NCBI RefSeq assembly: GCF_004795035.1
Contig: NZ_SSBK01000005.1
Location: forward strand, 186,001 to 250,000
DNA length: 64,000 nt
Reading direction: 5' to 3'
Source: Streptomyces sp. A0958
GTDB lineage: Bacteria > Actinomycetota > Actinomycetes > Streptomycetales > Streptomycetaceae
This document shows positions 51,623-60,271 of this stretch, in pieces. The notes beneath the pieces were generated by a model. It did no database searches, had not been told where the DNA came from, and saw only the letters and a list, made by a program, of their open reading frames with translations. The position numbers and the translations under genes are program-made. Position 1 is the stretch's first letter. Every line of letters begins with the position of its first letter.

Positions 51623-53392
51623 TCAGGACTGGGTGACGGAGAGGTCGTCGCCGTAGACCGTGCCCTGTCCGTACCAGCCGTGCAGGTAGACCGTCACCGA
51701 GCCGCTGGAACCGGTGGTGAAGGACACCGACTGCTTGGTGTAACCGTTCGACAGGCCCCAGGTGCTGGCCGTCGCGCCGCCCCGGACACCGAGGTAGGCG
51801 TAGTTCCCCTGCACGTAACCCTGCAGCGTGTACGTGGTGTTGGGGGACAGGGTGAGCGTCTGCGCGCACTCGCCGGTCTGCGACGCGGTGGCCGCGACCG
51901 CGAGCGCGTGCGAACCGCCGTGCACCGGCGAGGAGACGACCGCGCCACCGGACTCACAGGTCCAGGGGCCCAGCGCGCCGGTCTCGAAGTCGCCGTTGAC
52001 CAGCGACCCCGTACCGCCGCCGGCACCGGGCACCGTCAGGGTGAACGACGCCGAGTGGCTGAGCGTACCGGCGGTGCCGGTCACCGTGACGGTGTAGGTG
52101 CCCGGGGCCGCCGACGCCGAGGCGCTGAGCGTCAGCGTCGAGGAGCCGCCCGCGGTGACCGAGGTCGGGCTGAGCGTCGCGGTCACCCCGGCCGGGGCGC
52201 CGCTCGTGGTCAGCGCGACCGTCCTGGCGGCACCGGAGGTCACCGCGGTCTTCACGGTGGCGGTCGTCGACTTGCCCCGTTCGACCGTCGCCGAGGAGGG
52301 GGTGACGGCCACCGAGTAGTCGTCGGTCACCGGACCGCTGCCGCCGCTCGTGAACGGGGCGAAGGTGTGGCTGAAGTACCAGGTGTCCTGCGCGATGCCG
52401 GAGCAGGTGTCGCTCCCGCCGGTGCCGGGGCAGCCGCCGTTGTCGCGCTGGAGGGCCCAGAACGACAGGGTGCCGACGCCCTTGGAGACGGCCCAGTCGT
52501 AGACGGTGGGCGCGTTGGCCGTGGTGAAGGTCTCGGCCGGTCCGTAGTCGTCGATGCCGGGCATCTCGGTGATGCCCGTCATGCCCCACAGCTGGGCCTC
52601 GGTCTTCGACGGGTACAGCGAGGCCAGCTGGCCCTTCAGGCCGGTGATGGCCGTCTGGGTGTCCTTGGCCATGTCGTGCGAGGCGCCGTCGTAGTAGTCG
52701 AACGTCATCAGGTTCACGACGTCGACCTTGGTGCCGTTGGACACCGCGTTCCGCAGCACCGCGAGACCGCTGTCGGCGAGGCCCCGGGTGGTGGTCGGCA
52801 GGGTGTACGAGATCTGCACCGAACGCCCGTTGGCGGCGGCCCAGTCCTGGACCTTCTTGATCGCCTTGTTGCGGCGGTCGATCCCGGCGCTGTTCTCCAG
52901 CGAGTTGTCCTCGATGTCCATGTCGAGGCGGGACACGTCGTAGGTCGTGATGACCTTCTCGTACGCGGCGGCGATCGAGTCGACGTTCGTACAGCTGTCG
53001 GCGATCTCGGTGCCGGTGTTGTCGGCGGTGTAGCCGCCGAACGAGGGGATGACGTCGCCGCCGCGCGAGCGGATGGTGGCGAAGTCGGAGCCGAACTCGG
53101 ACTGGGCGATCGGTGTGCTCGAATCACCGTTCCAGTACGGGGTGCAGGAACCGCGGGCCTCCGTCTGGATGAAGGCCATGGTCAGGTACTTGGCTCCGGA
53201 CGCCTGCGAGAGCGCGGCCGGGCTGTCCCCGTTCCACGCCTCGAAGTACGGCGCGAAGACATGGGCGGGCAGGGGAGTGGCGGCGGTGGTGGCGGCCTGC
53301 GCGCCGGCGCCTGATCCGAGGACCAGACCTGCGGACCCGACGGCGGTGGCCAAGGCGCTCAGGACGGCGCCGACTGTTCTTGGACGTCTCAT
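51623..53392 (-). CDS. Secreted GH18 chitinase with Ig-like and carbohydrate-binding modules
   Basis: 589 residues from ATG 53392; the reading frame extends upstream but the signal peptide starts here. Signal peptide (~1-33), GH18 domain (~40-350), an Ig-like module (~360-460) and a C-terminal beta-sandwich of CBM type (~465-589, LVNGDFETGALGPWTCES). In the GH18 motif the sequence is SRLDMDIED, so the first Asp of DxxDxDxE is Ser, while the catalytic Glu is kept; this is usual in the subgroup with a shorter cleft (MTFDYYDG). It is probably an exo- or accessory chitinase. The promoter carries a DasR-like site. Confidence 0.93.
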   Translation of the reverse strand: MRRPRTVGAVLSALATAVGSAGLVLGSGAGAQAATTAATPLPAHVFAPYFEAWNGDSPAALSQASGAKYLTMAFIQTEARGSCTPYWNGDSSTPIAQSEFGSDFATIRSRGGDVIPSFGGYTADNTGTEIADSCTNVDSIAAAYEKVITTYDVSRLDMDIEDNSLENSAGIDRRNKAIKKVQDWAAANGRSVQISYTLPTTTRGLADSGLAVLRNAVSNGTKVDVVNLMTFDYYDGASHDMAKDTQTAITGLKGQLASLYPSKTEAQLWGMTGITEMPGIDDYGPAETFTTANAPTVYDWAVSKGVGTLSFWALQRDNGGCPGTGGSDTCSGIAQDTWYFSHTFAPFTSGGSGPVTDDYSVAVTPSSATVERGKSTTATVKTAVTSGAARTVALTTSGAPAGVTATLSPTSVTAGGSSTLTLSASASAAPGTYTVTVTGTAGTLSHSASFTLTVPGAGGGTGSLVNGDFETGALGPWTCESGGAVVSSPVHGGSHALAVAATASQTGECAQTLTLSPNTTYTLQGYVQGNYAYLGVRGGATASTWGLSNGYTKQSVSFTTGSSGSVTVYLHGWYGQGTVYGDDLSVTQS

Positions 53393-53527
53393 GGGGCAGC
53401 TCCCAGCGGGGTGGGACAACGGGCGGATGCACGGCTCGGCCGCGCCCGGTGAGGGGCGCGGCCCGTTCCTGTGATTCCCGGCCGGGGTCACATGCCGCAC
53501 GGCGACGAACAGCCGTGGGGCATGCCC

Positions 53528-53556
53528 ATAATTGGTATGGACCAGCTAACTGTCAA
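53528..53556 (-). promoter_or_regulatory. Chitinase promoter with DasR-like site in the spacer
   Basis: On the minus strand: -35 TTGACA (53556-53551), 17-bp spacer, -10 AATTAT (53533-53528). The spacer and its edges hold ATTGGTATGGACCAGC (53531-53546), close to the DasR consensus ACTGGTCTAGACCACT. Binding there would block RNA polymerase. Confidence 0.75.
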
Positions 53557-53639
53557 CGTTCTTTACTGTTTCATTTCCCGAGAGCCGGTCCGTGAGCCAA
53601 CCCGTGCGGCAAATAGGGGAGTTGGAGACGGTTGGGGGA

Positions 53640-56063
53640 TCAGTCGAGATGGAGGGCCGCCCGCAGATACCCGGCCGTCCGGCTCTCCCGCACCCGGGCC
53701 ACCTCCACCGGCGCACCCGCCGCCACGATCCGGCCGCCCCGGTTGCCGCCGCCCGGACCGAGGTCGATCACCCAGTCGGCGCCCGCGACCACGGCCATGT
53801 CGTGCTCCACGACCACCACCGTGCCGCCCGAGTCGACCAGCCCGTGCAACTGCCTTGTCAGCACCTCGACATCGGCCGGATGCAGCCCCGTCGTCGGCTC
53901 GTCCAGCAGGTACAGCGTGTGGCCCCGGCGGGCCCGCTGAAGCTCCGCCGCCAGCTTGATCCGCTGCGCCTCGCCGCCGGACAGCTCCGTCGCGGGCTGC
54001 CCGAGCCGCAGATAGCCGAGCCCCACATCCAGCAGCGTTCCCAGGCTGCGCGCGGCGGCGGGCGTGTCCGCGAAGAACTCCGCCGCCGACTCCACCGTCA
54101 GATCGAGCACGGAAGCGATGTTCAGCCCCCGCAGCGTGACGTCCAGCGTCTCGGGGTTGTACCGCGCGCCGTGACAGTCCGGGCAGGGCGCGTACGTACT
54201 CGGCAGGAACAGCAGCTCCACCGAGACGAACCCCTCGCCCTGGCACGTCTCGCACCGCCCGCCCGGCACGTTGAACGAGAACCGGCCCGCCCGGTAGCCG
54301 CGTTCACGGGCCTCGGGCGTCTGCGCGAACAGCTTGCGCACCACGTCGAACAACCCGGTGTACGTGGCCAGGTTGGAACGGGGCGTCCGCCCGATCGGCC
54401 GCTGGTCGACCTGCACCAGCCGGTCCACCGCGTCCAGCCCCTCGGCCCGGGCGCAGCCCGCCACCGGCCGCTCCGGCTCGGACTCCTCGGCACCGGCGGC
54501 CCGCCGGTCGGCCAGCGCACCCGCCAGCACCTGCCCCACCAGCGTCGACTTGCCGGAGCCGGACACCCCGGTGACCGCCGTGAACACCCCGAGCGGGAAC
54601 GCCGCGTCCACCCCGCGCACGTTGTGCCGCTCCACCCCGTGCAGCCGCAGCCAACCCGATGGCGCGCGCACCTCACGCACCGGGGCCGGGCCGTCGTCGA
54701 GGAGGAAGCGCCGGGTGGCGGACTCCGTGACGTCGGCGAGCCCGGCCGGCGGACCGCTGTGCAGCACCCGGCCCCCGTGCTGACCGGCCAGCGGACCCAC
54801 ATCCACCAGCCAGTCCGCCCGCCGCACCACGTCCATCTGGTGCTCCACCACGAAGACCGTGTTGCCGGCCTCCTTGAGCCGCCCCAGCACCGCGAGCAGC
54901 GCCTCGGTGTCCGCCGGGTGCAGGCCGGCGGACGGCTCGTCCAGGACGTACACGACACCGAAGAGGCCCGAGCGCAGCTGGGTCGCGAGCCGCAGTCGCT
55001 GGAGCTCGCCGGAGGAGAGCGTGGGAGCCGTGCGGTCCAGGCTCAGATAGCCGAGCCCGAGCTCGGTGACCGTCCCGATCCGGGCCAGCAGGTCCGCCGT
55101 CAGCACCCGGGCGGTCTCCCCGCCGCCCGCCGCCGAGAGCACATCGGCGAGTTCGGTGAGCGCGAGGCCGGCCAGCTCCGCGATCGTACGGCCCGCGAAG
55201 GTGACCGCCATGGCCTCCGGCCGCAGCCGGCCGCCCCCGCAGACCGGGCAGGGCTCACTGGTCAGGAAGCGCTCTGCCTTCGCCCGCAGCGTGGCGCTCC
55301 TGGAATCGGCGAAGGTGTGCATCACATAGCGGCGCGCGCTCATGTACGTGCCCTGGTAGGGGCGTTGGATGCGACCCGCCTCGCGCACCGGGTGGACGGT
55401 CACCACCGGCTGCTCGTCGGTGAACAGAATCCACTCCCGGTCGGCCGCGTCGAGCGCGCGCCACGGCCGGTCCACGTCGTAGCCGAGCGCGTCCAGCACA
55501 TCGCGCAGGTTCTTGCCCTGCCAGGCGCCGGGCCAGGCGGCGATCGCCCCGTCCCGGATCGAGAGGTCCGGGTCCGGGACCAGCAGCTCCTCACTGGTGC
55601 GGTGGACCCGTCCCAGGCCGTGGCAGCGGGGGCAGGCCCCGGCGGCGGTGTTCGGGGAGAAGGCGTCCGAGTCCAGCCGCTCCGCGCCCTCGGGATAGTC
55701 CCCGGCCCGGGAGAACAGCATCCGCAACGAGTTGGACAGCGTCGTCACCGTCCCCACGGAGGACCGTGCACCGGGCGCCGACCTGCGCTGCTCCAGCGAG
55801 ACGGCAGGCGGCAGCCCGGTGATCTCCCCGACCGCGGGGGCGCCGACCTGGTGGATCAGCCGCCGGGCGTACGGGGCGACGGACTCGAAGTAGCGGCGCT
55901 GCGCCTCCGCGTAGATCGTCCCGAAGGCCAGCGAGGACTTGCCCGAACCGGAGACGCCGGTGAAAACGGTGAGGGTGTCGCGGGGGATGTCGACGTCGAC
56001 GTCGCGCAGGTTGTGCTCGCGGGCGCCGCGGACCCGGACGTACGGATCGTGGGGGGAGGTCAT
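53640..56063 (-). CDS. Short UvrA paralogue (excinuclease ABC subunit A-like)
   Basis: 807 residues from ATG 56063, against about 950-1000 in housekeeping UvrA. Two ABC ATPase units with Walker A GVSGSGKSS and GVSGSGKST, signatures LSSGELQRLRLATQL and LSGGEAQRIKLAAEL, Walker B VLDEPSAGLHP and LLDEPTTGLHP, and zinc modules (CPRCHG, CPVCGG, CETCQG, CPDCHG). The shortened first half suggests loss of the UvrB-binding part, as in the UvrA2/drug-resistance class found with DNA-damaging antibiotics. The role may be lesion sensing or self-protection. Its start is 98 bp from a divergent HAD phosphatase. Confidence 0.92.
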   Translation of the reverse strand: MTSPHDPYVRVRGAREHNLRDVDVDIPRDTLTVFTGVSGSGKSSLAFGTIYAEAQRRYFESVAPYARRLIHQVGAPAVGEITGLPPAVSLEQRRSAPGARSSVGTVTTLSNSLRMLFSRAGDYPEGAERLDSDAFSPNTAAGACPRCHGLGRVHRTSEELLVPDPDLSIRDGAIAAWPGAWQGKNLRDVLDALGYDVDRPWRALDAADREWILFTDEQPVVTVHPVREAGRIQRPYQGTYMSARRYVMHTFADSRSATLRAKAERFLTSEPCPVCGGGRLRPEAMAVTFAGRTIAELAGLALTELADVLSAAGGGETARVLTADLLARIGTVTELGLGYLSLDRTAPTLSSGELQRLRLATQLRSGLFGVVYVLDEPSAGLHPADTEALLAVLGRLKEAGNTVFVVEHQMDVVRRADWLVDVGPLAGQHGGRVLHSGPPAGLADVTESATRRFLLDDGPAPVREVRAPSGWLRLHGVERHNVRGVDAAFPLGVFTAVTGVSGSGKSTLVGQVLAGALADRRAAGAEESEPERPVAGCARAEGLDAVDRLVQVDQRPIGRTPRSNLATYTGLFDVVRKLFAQTPEARERGYRAGRFSFNVPGGRCETCQGEGFVSVELLFLPSTYAPCPDCHGARYNPETLDVTLRGLNIASVLDLTVESAAEFFADTPAAARSLGTLLDVGLGYLRLGQPATELSGGEAQRIKLAAELQRARRGHTLYLLDEPTTGLHPADVEVLTRQLHGLVDSGGTVVVVEHDMAVVAGADWVIDLGPGGGNRGGRIVAAGAPVEVARVRESRTAGYLRAALHLD

Positions 56064-56161
56064 GGGGGAGTGGGTCTCCGTACGCTCGGTGCCGAACTGT
56101 TCGTGCCGGCCGGTGCCGCGCCGGTTCGCCGGACACCGCGCCCGCTTGGTTTGCCGGCCGC

Positions 56162-56647
56162 ATGCGAAACGACGCCCGGCCACTGGCCGTATTCGATCTC
56201 GACGGTACGCTCGCCGACACCGCCCACCGCCAGCACCATCTGGAGGGCCGCCGCCGGGACTGGTCCGGTTTCTTCGCCGCCGCGGCGGACGACCCGCCGC
56301 TGGCCGAGGGCGTACGGCTGCTGCTGAGCAGCGCGAAGGAGTGCGAGGTCGTCTACCTCACCGGGCGGCCCGAGCGGTGCCGCAAGGACGCCGTGACCTG
56401 GCTGGCGCGGCAGGGGCTGCCCGAGGGGCGGCTGCACATGCGGCGCGACGACGACCGCCGGCCGGCCCGCCGGACCAAGCTGGAGATCCTCCGGCGGCTC
56501 GGCCGCGACCGTACGGTACGGATGCTGGTCGACGACGAGCTGGTCTGCGACGCCGCCGAGCTGGCCGGATTCACCGTGGTGCGCGCCCGCTGGACGCCGG
56601 CCTCGCCCGCGCTGAAGGACGCGCAGGAGCGCGAGGGGCGTACCTGA
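56162..56647 (+). CDS. HAD-family phosphatase (polynucleotide-kinase-phosphatase-like)
   Basis: 161 residues with all HAD motifs: nucleophile AVFDLDGTLAD, motif II VVYLTGRPE, a Lys in RTKLEILRRLG and motif IV RMLVDDELV. The size and the phrase TGRPERCRKDAVTWL match the family of stand-alone phosphatases related to the 3'-phosphatase of polynucleotide kinase. The divergent UvrA-like gene makes a role in nucleic-acid repair plausible, but only by context. Confidence 0.85.
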   Translation: MRNDARPLAVFDLDGTLADTAHRQHHLEGRRRDWSGFFAAAADDPPLAEGVRLLLSSAKECEVVYLTGRPERCRKDAVTWLARQGLPEGRLHMRRDDDRRPARRTKLEILRRLGRDRTVRMLVDDELVCDAAELAGFTVVRARWTPASPALKDAQEREGRT

Positions 56648-56695
56648 TCCGGCCAGGTGCGCCGCATCGGCCCGCCCGTGCGCGCCCCGCTCGCG

Positions 56696-56911
56696 TCACT
56701 GCGGGTCGTCGAGGCGGAAGCCCACTTTCAGGCCGACCTGGTAGTGCGCGATCCGGCCGTCCTCGATCTGTCCACGCACCTGGGTGATCTCGAACCAGTC
56801 GAGATTGTGCAACGTTTCCGAGGCTCTTGCGACGCCGTTGCGGATGGCCTCGTCCATGCCCTCCTGGGAGGTTCCTACGATTTCGGTGACGCGATACGTG
56901 TGGTTTGACAT
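56696..56911 (-). CDS. Dodecin (flavin-binding small protein)
   Basis: 71 residues, full length for dodecin, with GAGGAGA before the ATG. Sequence of the family: TYRVTEIVGTSQEGMDEAI, ASETLHNLDWFEITQVRG, HYQVGLKVGFRLDD. The Trp in LDWFE stacks on flavin. Dodecamers store FMN/riboflavin or coenzyme A. It is divergent from the binding-protein gene. Confidence 0.95.
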   Translation of the reverse strand: MSNHTYRVTEIVGTSQEGMDEAIRNGVARASETLHNLDWFEITQVRGQIEDGRIAHYQVGLKVGFRLDDPQ

Positions 56912-56999
56912 GGTATGTCTCCTCTCGCCCTTACCAAGGTGCCCTACCTCGGCCCGGTTCGCGAGGGGTCGTGGGGGTTCCGCATGTCCGGAACGCCCC

Positions 57000-57028
57000 T
57001 TGACCAAAGTATTGGTCCATACCAAAAT
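57000..57028 (+). promoter_or_regulatory. Promoter of the binding-protein gene with DasR-like site
   Basis: -35 TTGACC (57000-57005), 17-bp spacer, -10 CAAAAT (57023-57028). ATTGGTCCATACCAAA (57011-57026) occupies the spacer and matches the DasR pattern, with TTGGT/ACCAA arms. Its place within the spacer is the same as in the chitinase promoter at 53528. Confidence 0.7.
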
Positions 57029-57112
57029 CCAGCCACGCCCGTGCGAGCGCAGCCCGCAGTCCCCCACACCGGGTCCGCAATTTCGTCCTGCCGTTCCGCA
57101 GAAGGTGACTCC

Positions 57113-58369
57113 GTGAAAAACCGCATGCTCGTCGGAGCTGTTGCCCTGATTTCCACTGTTGCGCTGGGCGGGTGCGGCATGATCCCCGGATCGGGCGGCT
57201 CCGGCGGCAAGAAGGTGACGATCTGGCTGATGAAGGACAGTGTTACCGCCGACTTCCTGGACCGCTTCAAGAAGTCGTACGAAGAAGAGCACTCATCAGT
57301 CGAACTGGAGTTCAAGATTCAGGAATGGGGTGGCATCGGCCCGAAGGTCCTGGAGGCGTTGAGTGGCCAGGACACGCCCGATGTCATCGAGGTCGGCAAC
57401 ACCCAGGTCGCCCAGTACGCCGAGAGCGGCAACCTGCGCGACCTGACCCTGGAATCGATGCGTGACCTGGGAAGCGAGGACTGGCTGCCCGGTCTCGCCG
57501 AGCCGGGCAGCATCGGTGGCGTCCAGTACGGAATCCCGTGGTACGCGGCCAACCGCGTGGTGATCTACAACAAGGACCTCTTCGAGGACGCGGGCATCAA
57601 GAACCCGCCGAAGACGCGCGCCGAGTGGATCGAGGACAGCGAAAAGCTCAACCACGACGGCAACCAGGGCATGTATCTGCCGGGGCAGAACTGGTATGTG
57701 CTCGCCGGCTTCATCTGGGACGAGGGCGGGGAACTCGCCACCGACAAGGAAGGCGACTGGCAGGGTGCACTCCACAGTTCCGCCGCGCTCAAGGGCATGC
57801 AGTTCTATTCCCAACTCCAGGCGCTGGGCGATGGACCCAAGGACGCCGACGAGGAAAAGCCCCCGCAGGCCGATGTGTTCGCCGAGGGGAATGTCGCCCA
57901 GATCATCTCCACCCCCAGCAGCGTGCCGCTGATCGAGAAGAAGAACCCCGAACTCAAGGGAAAGCTGGGCTACTTCCCCATTCCGGGCAAGACCTCGAAG
58001 GCGCCCGGCTCGGTGTTCACCGGCGGCTCCGACCTGATCATCCCGCAGAAGGCCGACCAGCGCAGCGCGGGCTATGAGGTGATCAAGGCGCTGGCCGGGG
58101 CCAAGTGGCAGGAGGAGCTGGCCAAGACCATGAGCTACGTGCCCAACAAGCCCGAACTCGCCCACGTCATCGAGGGTGAGGAGAGCACCGCCGCCATGGC
58201 CGAGGGCGCCACCCGCGGCCACGCCACCCCGAACTCCTCGCAGTGGGCCGCGGTCGAGGCCGACAACCCGATCAAGCCCTACATGACGGCGGTCCTCCAG
58301 GGCGGGGACCCGGCGACCGAGGCGAAGACCGCCTCCGAGAAGATCACCGACCTGCTCGCCGGCAGCTGA
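57113..58369 (+). CDS. Orphan ABC sugar-binding lipoprotein (chitooligosaccharide-type)
   Basis: 418 residues from GTG 57113. Lipobox STVALGGC, then a type-I solute-binding fold: VTIWLMKDSVTADFLDRF, DVIEVGNTQVAQYAESG, GIPWYAANRVVIYNKDLFEDAG, GYFPIPGKTSKAPGSVFTGGSD. These match DasA-type N,N'-diacetylchitobiose binding proteins. No permease or ATPase genes lie next to it, so it must use another system's permeases (for example dasBC or ngcFG and MsiK elsewhere) or act in sensing. A DasR-like box overlaps its promoter. Confidence 0.9.
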   Translation: MKNRMLVGAVALISTVALGGCGMIPGSGGSGGKKVTIWLMKDSVTADFLDRFKKSYEEEHSSVELEFKIQEWGGIGPKVLEALSGQDTPDVIEVGNTQVAQYAESGNLRDLTLESMRDLGSEDWLPGLAEPGSIGGVQYGIPWYAANRVVIYNKDLFEDAGIKNPPKTRAEWIEDSEKLNHDGNQGMYLPGQNWYVLAGFIWDEGGELATDKEGDWQGALHSSAALKGMQFYSQLQALGDGPKDADEEKPPQADVFAEGNVAQIISTPSSVPLIEKKNPELKGKLGYFPIPGKTSKAPGSVFTGGSDLIIPQKADQRSAGYEVIKALAGAKWQEELAKTMSYVPNKPELAHVIEGEESTAAMAEGATRGHATPNSSQWAAVEADNPIKPYMTAVLQGGDPATEAKTASEKITDLLAGS

Positions 58370-58398
58370 TCCGGCGGGGCGGCGTAGGAGCAGGCCGA

Positions 58399-58545
58399 CC
58401 GGCGGCGCGGGCCGGGGCCGGGCCGGGCCGGCGGCGCGGGCCGGGGCTGGGCCGCACCGGCGGCGCGGGGCAGGACCGGGCCGACCGGCGGCGCCAAGGC
58501 GGGGCGGGACCGGGCCGAGACCCGGTCCCGCCCCGCCTTGGCGCC
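58399..58545. repeat. Four degenerate 28-29 bp GC-rich tandem repeats
   Basis: Units begin CCGGCGGCGC at 58399, 58428, 58457 and 58485 (spacing 29, 29, 28), each followed by a G-rich part with GGGCC(G/T). The last unit merges into the perfect hairpin at 58490-58545. On the plus strand the repeats have many G-runs, so quadruplex formation is possible. Confidence 0.7.
58490..58545. terminator. Very long perfect hairpin terminator
   Basis: A perfect 25-bp inverted repeat (58490-58514 and 58521-58545) with a 6-nt loop, between the convergent binding-protein and egtD genes. Confidence 0.9.
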
Positions 58546-58556
58546 TCGCCCCCCGC

Positions 58557-59519
58557 TCAGTCCACCGTGGCCAGCGACAGCGCGAATCTGCCCCCGGAAT
58601 CCGTCCACCAGTGGGCCAGTCGCAGCCCCGCAGCGGCCAGCTCGCGGCGCACACCGTCCTCGCGGAACTTCGCGGACACCTCCGTGCGCAGCTCCTCACC
58701 CGCGTCGAACGGCACCACCAGGTCCAGCTGCGGGATCTTCACCGTCAGCGCCCGGCGGGCCCGCAGCCGCATCTCGATCCACTCCTCGCGCGGATTCCAC
58801 CGGGCCACATGCTCGAAGTCGTCCGGCGCGAAGTCCGCACCCAGCTCCCGGTCGACGACCGACAGCACGTTCCGGTTGAACGCGGCCGTCACCCCCGCCG
58901 CGTCGTCGTACGCCGCCACCAGCACCTTCTCGTCCTTCACGAGGTCCGTGCCGAGCAGCAGCGCGTCACCGGGCGCCAGCAGCGAGCGCACCGACCTCAG
59001 GAACACCGCCCGCTCCCGCGGCAGCAGATTGCCGACCGTGCCGCCCAGGAACGCCACCAGCCGGGGCCCGGGAGTGCCGGGCAGCGAGAGCCCGGCGGTG
59101 AAGTCGGCGATCAAGGCGTGCACGGACAGCTGCGGCCGCTCGGCCAGCAGGGCGTCCGCAGCACCGCGCAGCGCGCTCTCGCTGACGTCGACCGGCACAT
59201 AACTGTGCAGTTCGGGAAGCGCGTCCAGCAGATACCTGGTCTTCTCCGAGGAGCCCGAGCCCAGCTCGACCAGGGTGCGGGCCCCGGACGCGGCGGCGAT
59301 CTCGGCGGCCCGGCCGCTCAGGATCTCCCGCTCGGCACGCGTCGGGTAGTACTCGGGGAGCCGGGTGATCTCCTCGAACAGTTCGCTGCCGCGGGCGTCG
59401 TAGAACCATTTGGGCGGCAGTGTCTTCGGCTGCCGGGTCAGACCGTGCAGCACATCGGCGCGCAGCGCCGCGTCCGTCGCGTCCACCGGCAGGGTGCGGG
59501 TCAGCAGGAAGGGACTCAC
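58557..59519 (-). CDS. egtD: Ergothioneine synthesis: histidine Nalpha-methyltransferase
   Basis: 320 residues from GTG 59519, the size of mycobacterial EgtD (321). Family blocks: LPPKWFYDARGSELFEEITRL-type start (ARGSELFEEI, PEYYPTRAER), SAM site LVELGSGSSEKTRYLLDAL, and FLGGTVGNLLPRER. It methylates histidine three times to hercynine. The start overlaps the egtC stop (GTGA). It is the last gene of the operon; no egtE follows. Confidence 0.97.
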   Translation of the reverse strand: MSPFLLTRTLPVDATDAALRADVLHGLTRQPKTLPPKWFYDARGSELFEEITRLPEYYPTRAEREILSGRAAEIAAASGARTLVELGSGSSEKTRYLLDALPELHSYVPVDVSESALRGAADALLAERPQLSVHALIADFTAGLSLPGTPGPRLVAFLGGTVGNLLPRERAVFLRSVRSLLAPGDALLLGTDLVKDEKVLVAAYDDAAGVTAAFNRNVLSVVDRELGADFAPDDFEHVARWNPREEWIEMRLRARRALTVKIPQLDLVVPFDAGEELRTEVSAKFREDGVRRELAAAGLRLAHWWTDSGGRFALSLATVD

Positions 59520-60271
59520 GCGTGGGGCTCCTTCAGCGGGGTCAGCAGGACATCGGAGCTGGTCGCGGTCAGCAGTGCGCGGTCGGGGACCTCGCACCAG
59601 CGCGGATCGTCGTCGTACGGCTCCGAGGCGACGACCGTGTGCCGGCCGGGCTCGGACAGATGCCACAGGGTGTCGCCCCAGGCGGTCGCCACGATGGTGC
59701 GGCCGTCGGTGAGCAGCAGGTTGAGCCGGGAGCCGGGGGCGGCTTCCGCGACCTCCAGGACCGTGTCCGTCACGGCCTGCGTGAGCGCGTCGCCCGCCGC
59801 CAGCCGGTGCTGCACCAGGGCCCACACCAGGGCGGAGTCGCTGCGCGCGGTGAGCCGCAGCAACTCGGCCGGGGGCAGGGTGGCCGCCAGGGCCGCCACC
59901 GAGCCGGGCCAGCCCTGCAGCGCCCCGTTGTGGCTGAACAGCACGTCGCCCGCGGTGAACGGCGCCGCCGCGGCCTCGCCGTCCGGGTCCGCCCCGGTCG
60001 CGTCCCGGACCGCGGCGAGCAGCGCGTGGCTGCGGACCACCCGGGTCAGATCGGCGAAGGTCTGGTCGCCCCACACGGGGCCCTGGCGGCGGTAGCGTCC
60101 CGGAACCGGGTCACCGTCCGCGTACCAGCCGACACCGAAGCCGTCGGCGTTGACCGTCCCGTACCGCTGACGGCGCGGCTCCCAGGACTGCCGCACCAGG
60201 GAGTGCGCCGGCCGCGTCAGCACCTCGCCCAGACCTATGGGCGGCCCCAGGTATGCGATGTGACGGCACAT
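59516..60271 (-). CDS. egtC: Ergothioneine synthesis: amidohydrolase EgtC
   Basis: 251 residues. Class II glutamine-amidotransferase fold with the Cys2 nucleophile (MCRHIAYLG) and NADGFGVGWY, LFSHNGALQG, ARSDSALVWALV. It removes glutamate from gamma-glutamyl-hercynylcysteine sulfoxide. Its ATG overlaps the egtB stop by one base (TGATG). Confidence 0.96.
   Translation of the reverse strand: MCRHIAYLGPPIGLGEVLTRPAHSLVRQSWEPRRQRYGTVNADGFGVGWYADGDPVPGRYRRQGPVWGDQTFADLTRVVRSHALLAAVRDATGADPDGEAAAAPFTAGDVLFSHNGALQGWPGSVAALAATLPPAELLRLTARSDSALVWALVQHRLAAGDALTQAVTDTVLEVAEAAPGSRLNLLLTDGRTIVATAWGDTLWHLSEPGRHTVVASEPYDDDPRWCEVPDRALLTATSSDVLLTPLKEPHA

Noticed and set aside
51623..53392. Inactive chitinase because of Ser in place of the first catalytic-motif Asp
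   Set aside because: The essential DxE part is intact and the variation at the first position is common in this GH18 subgroup, so I do not call it inactive.
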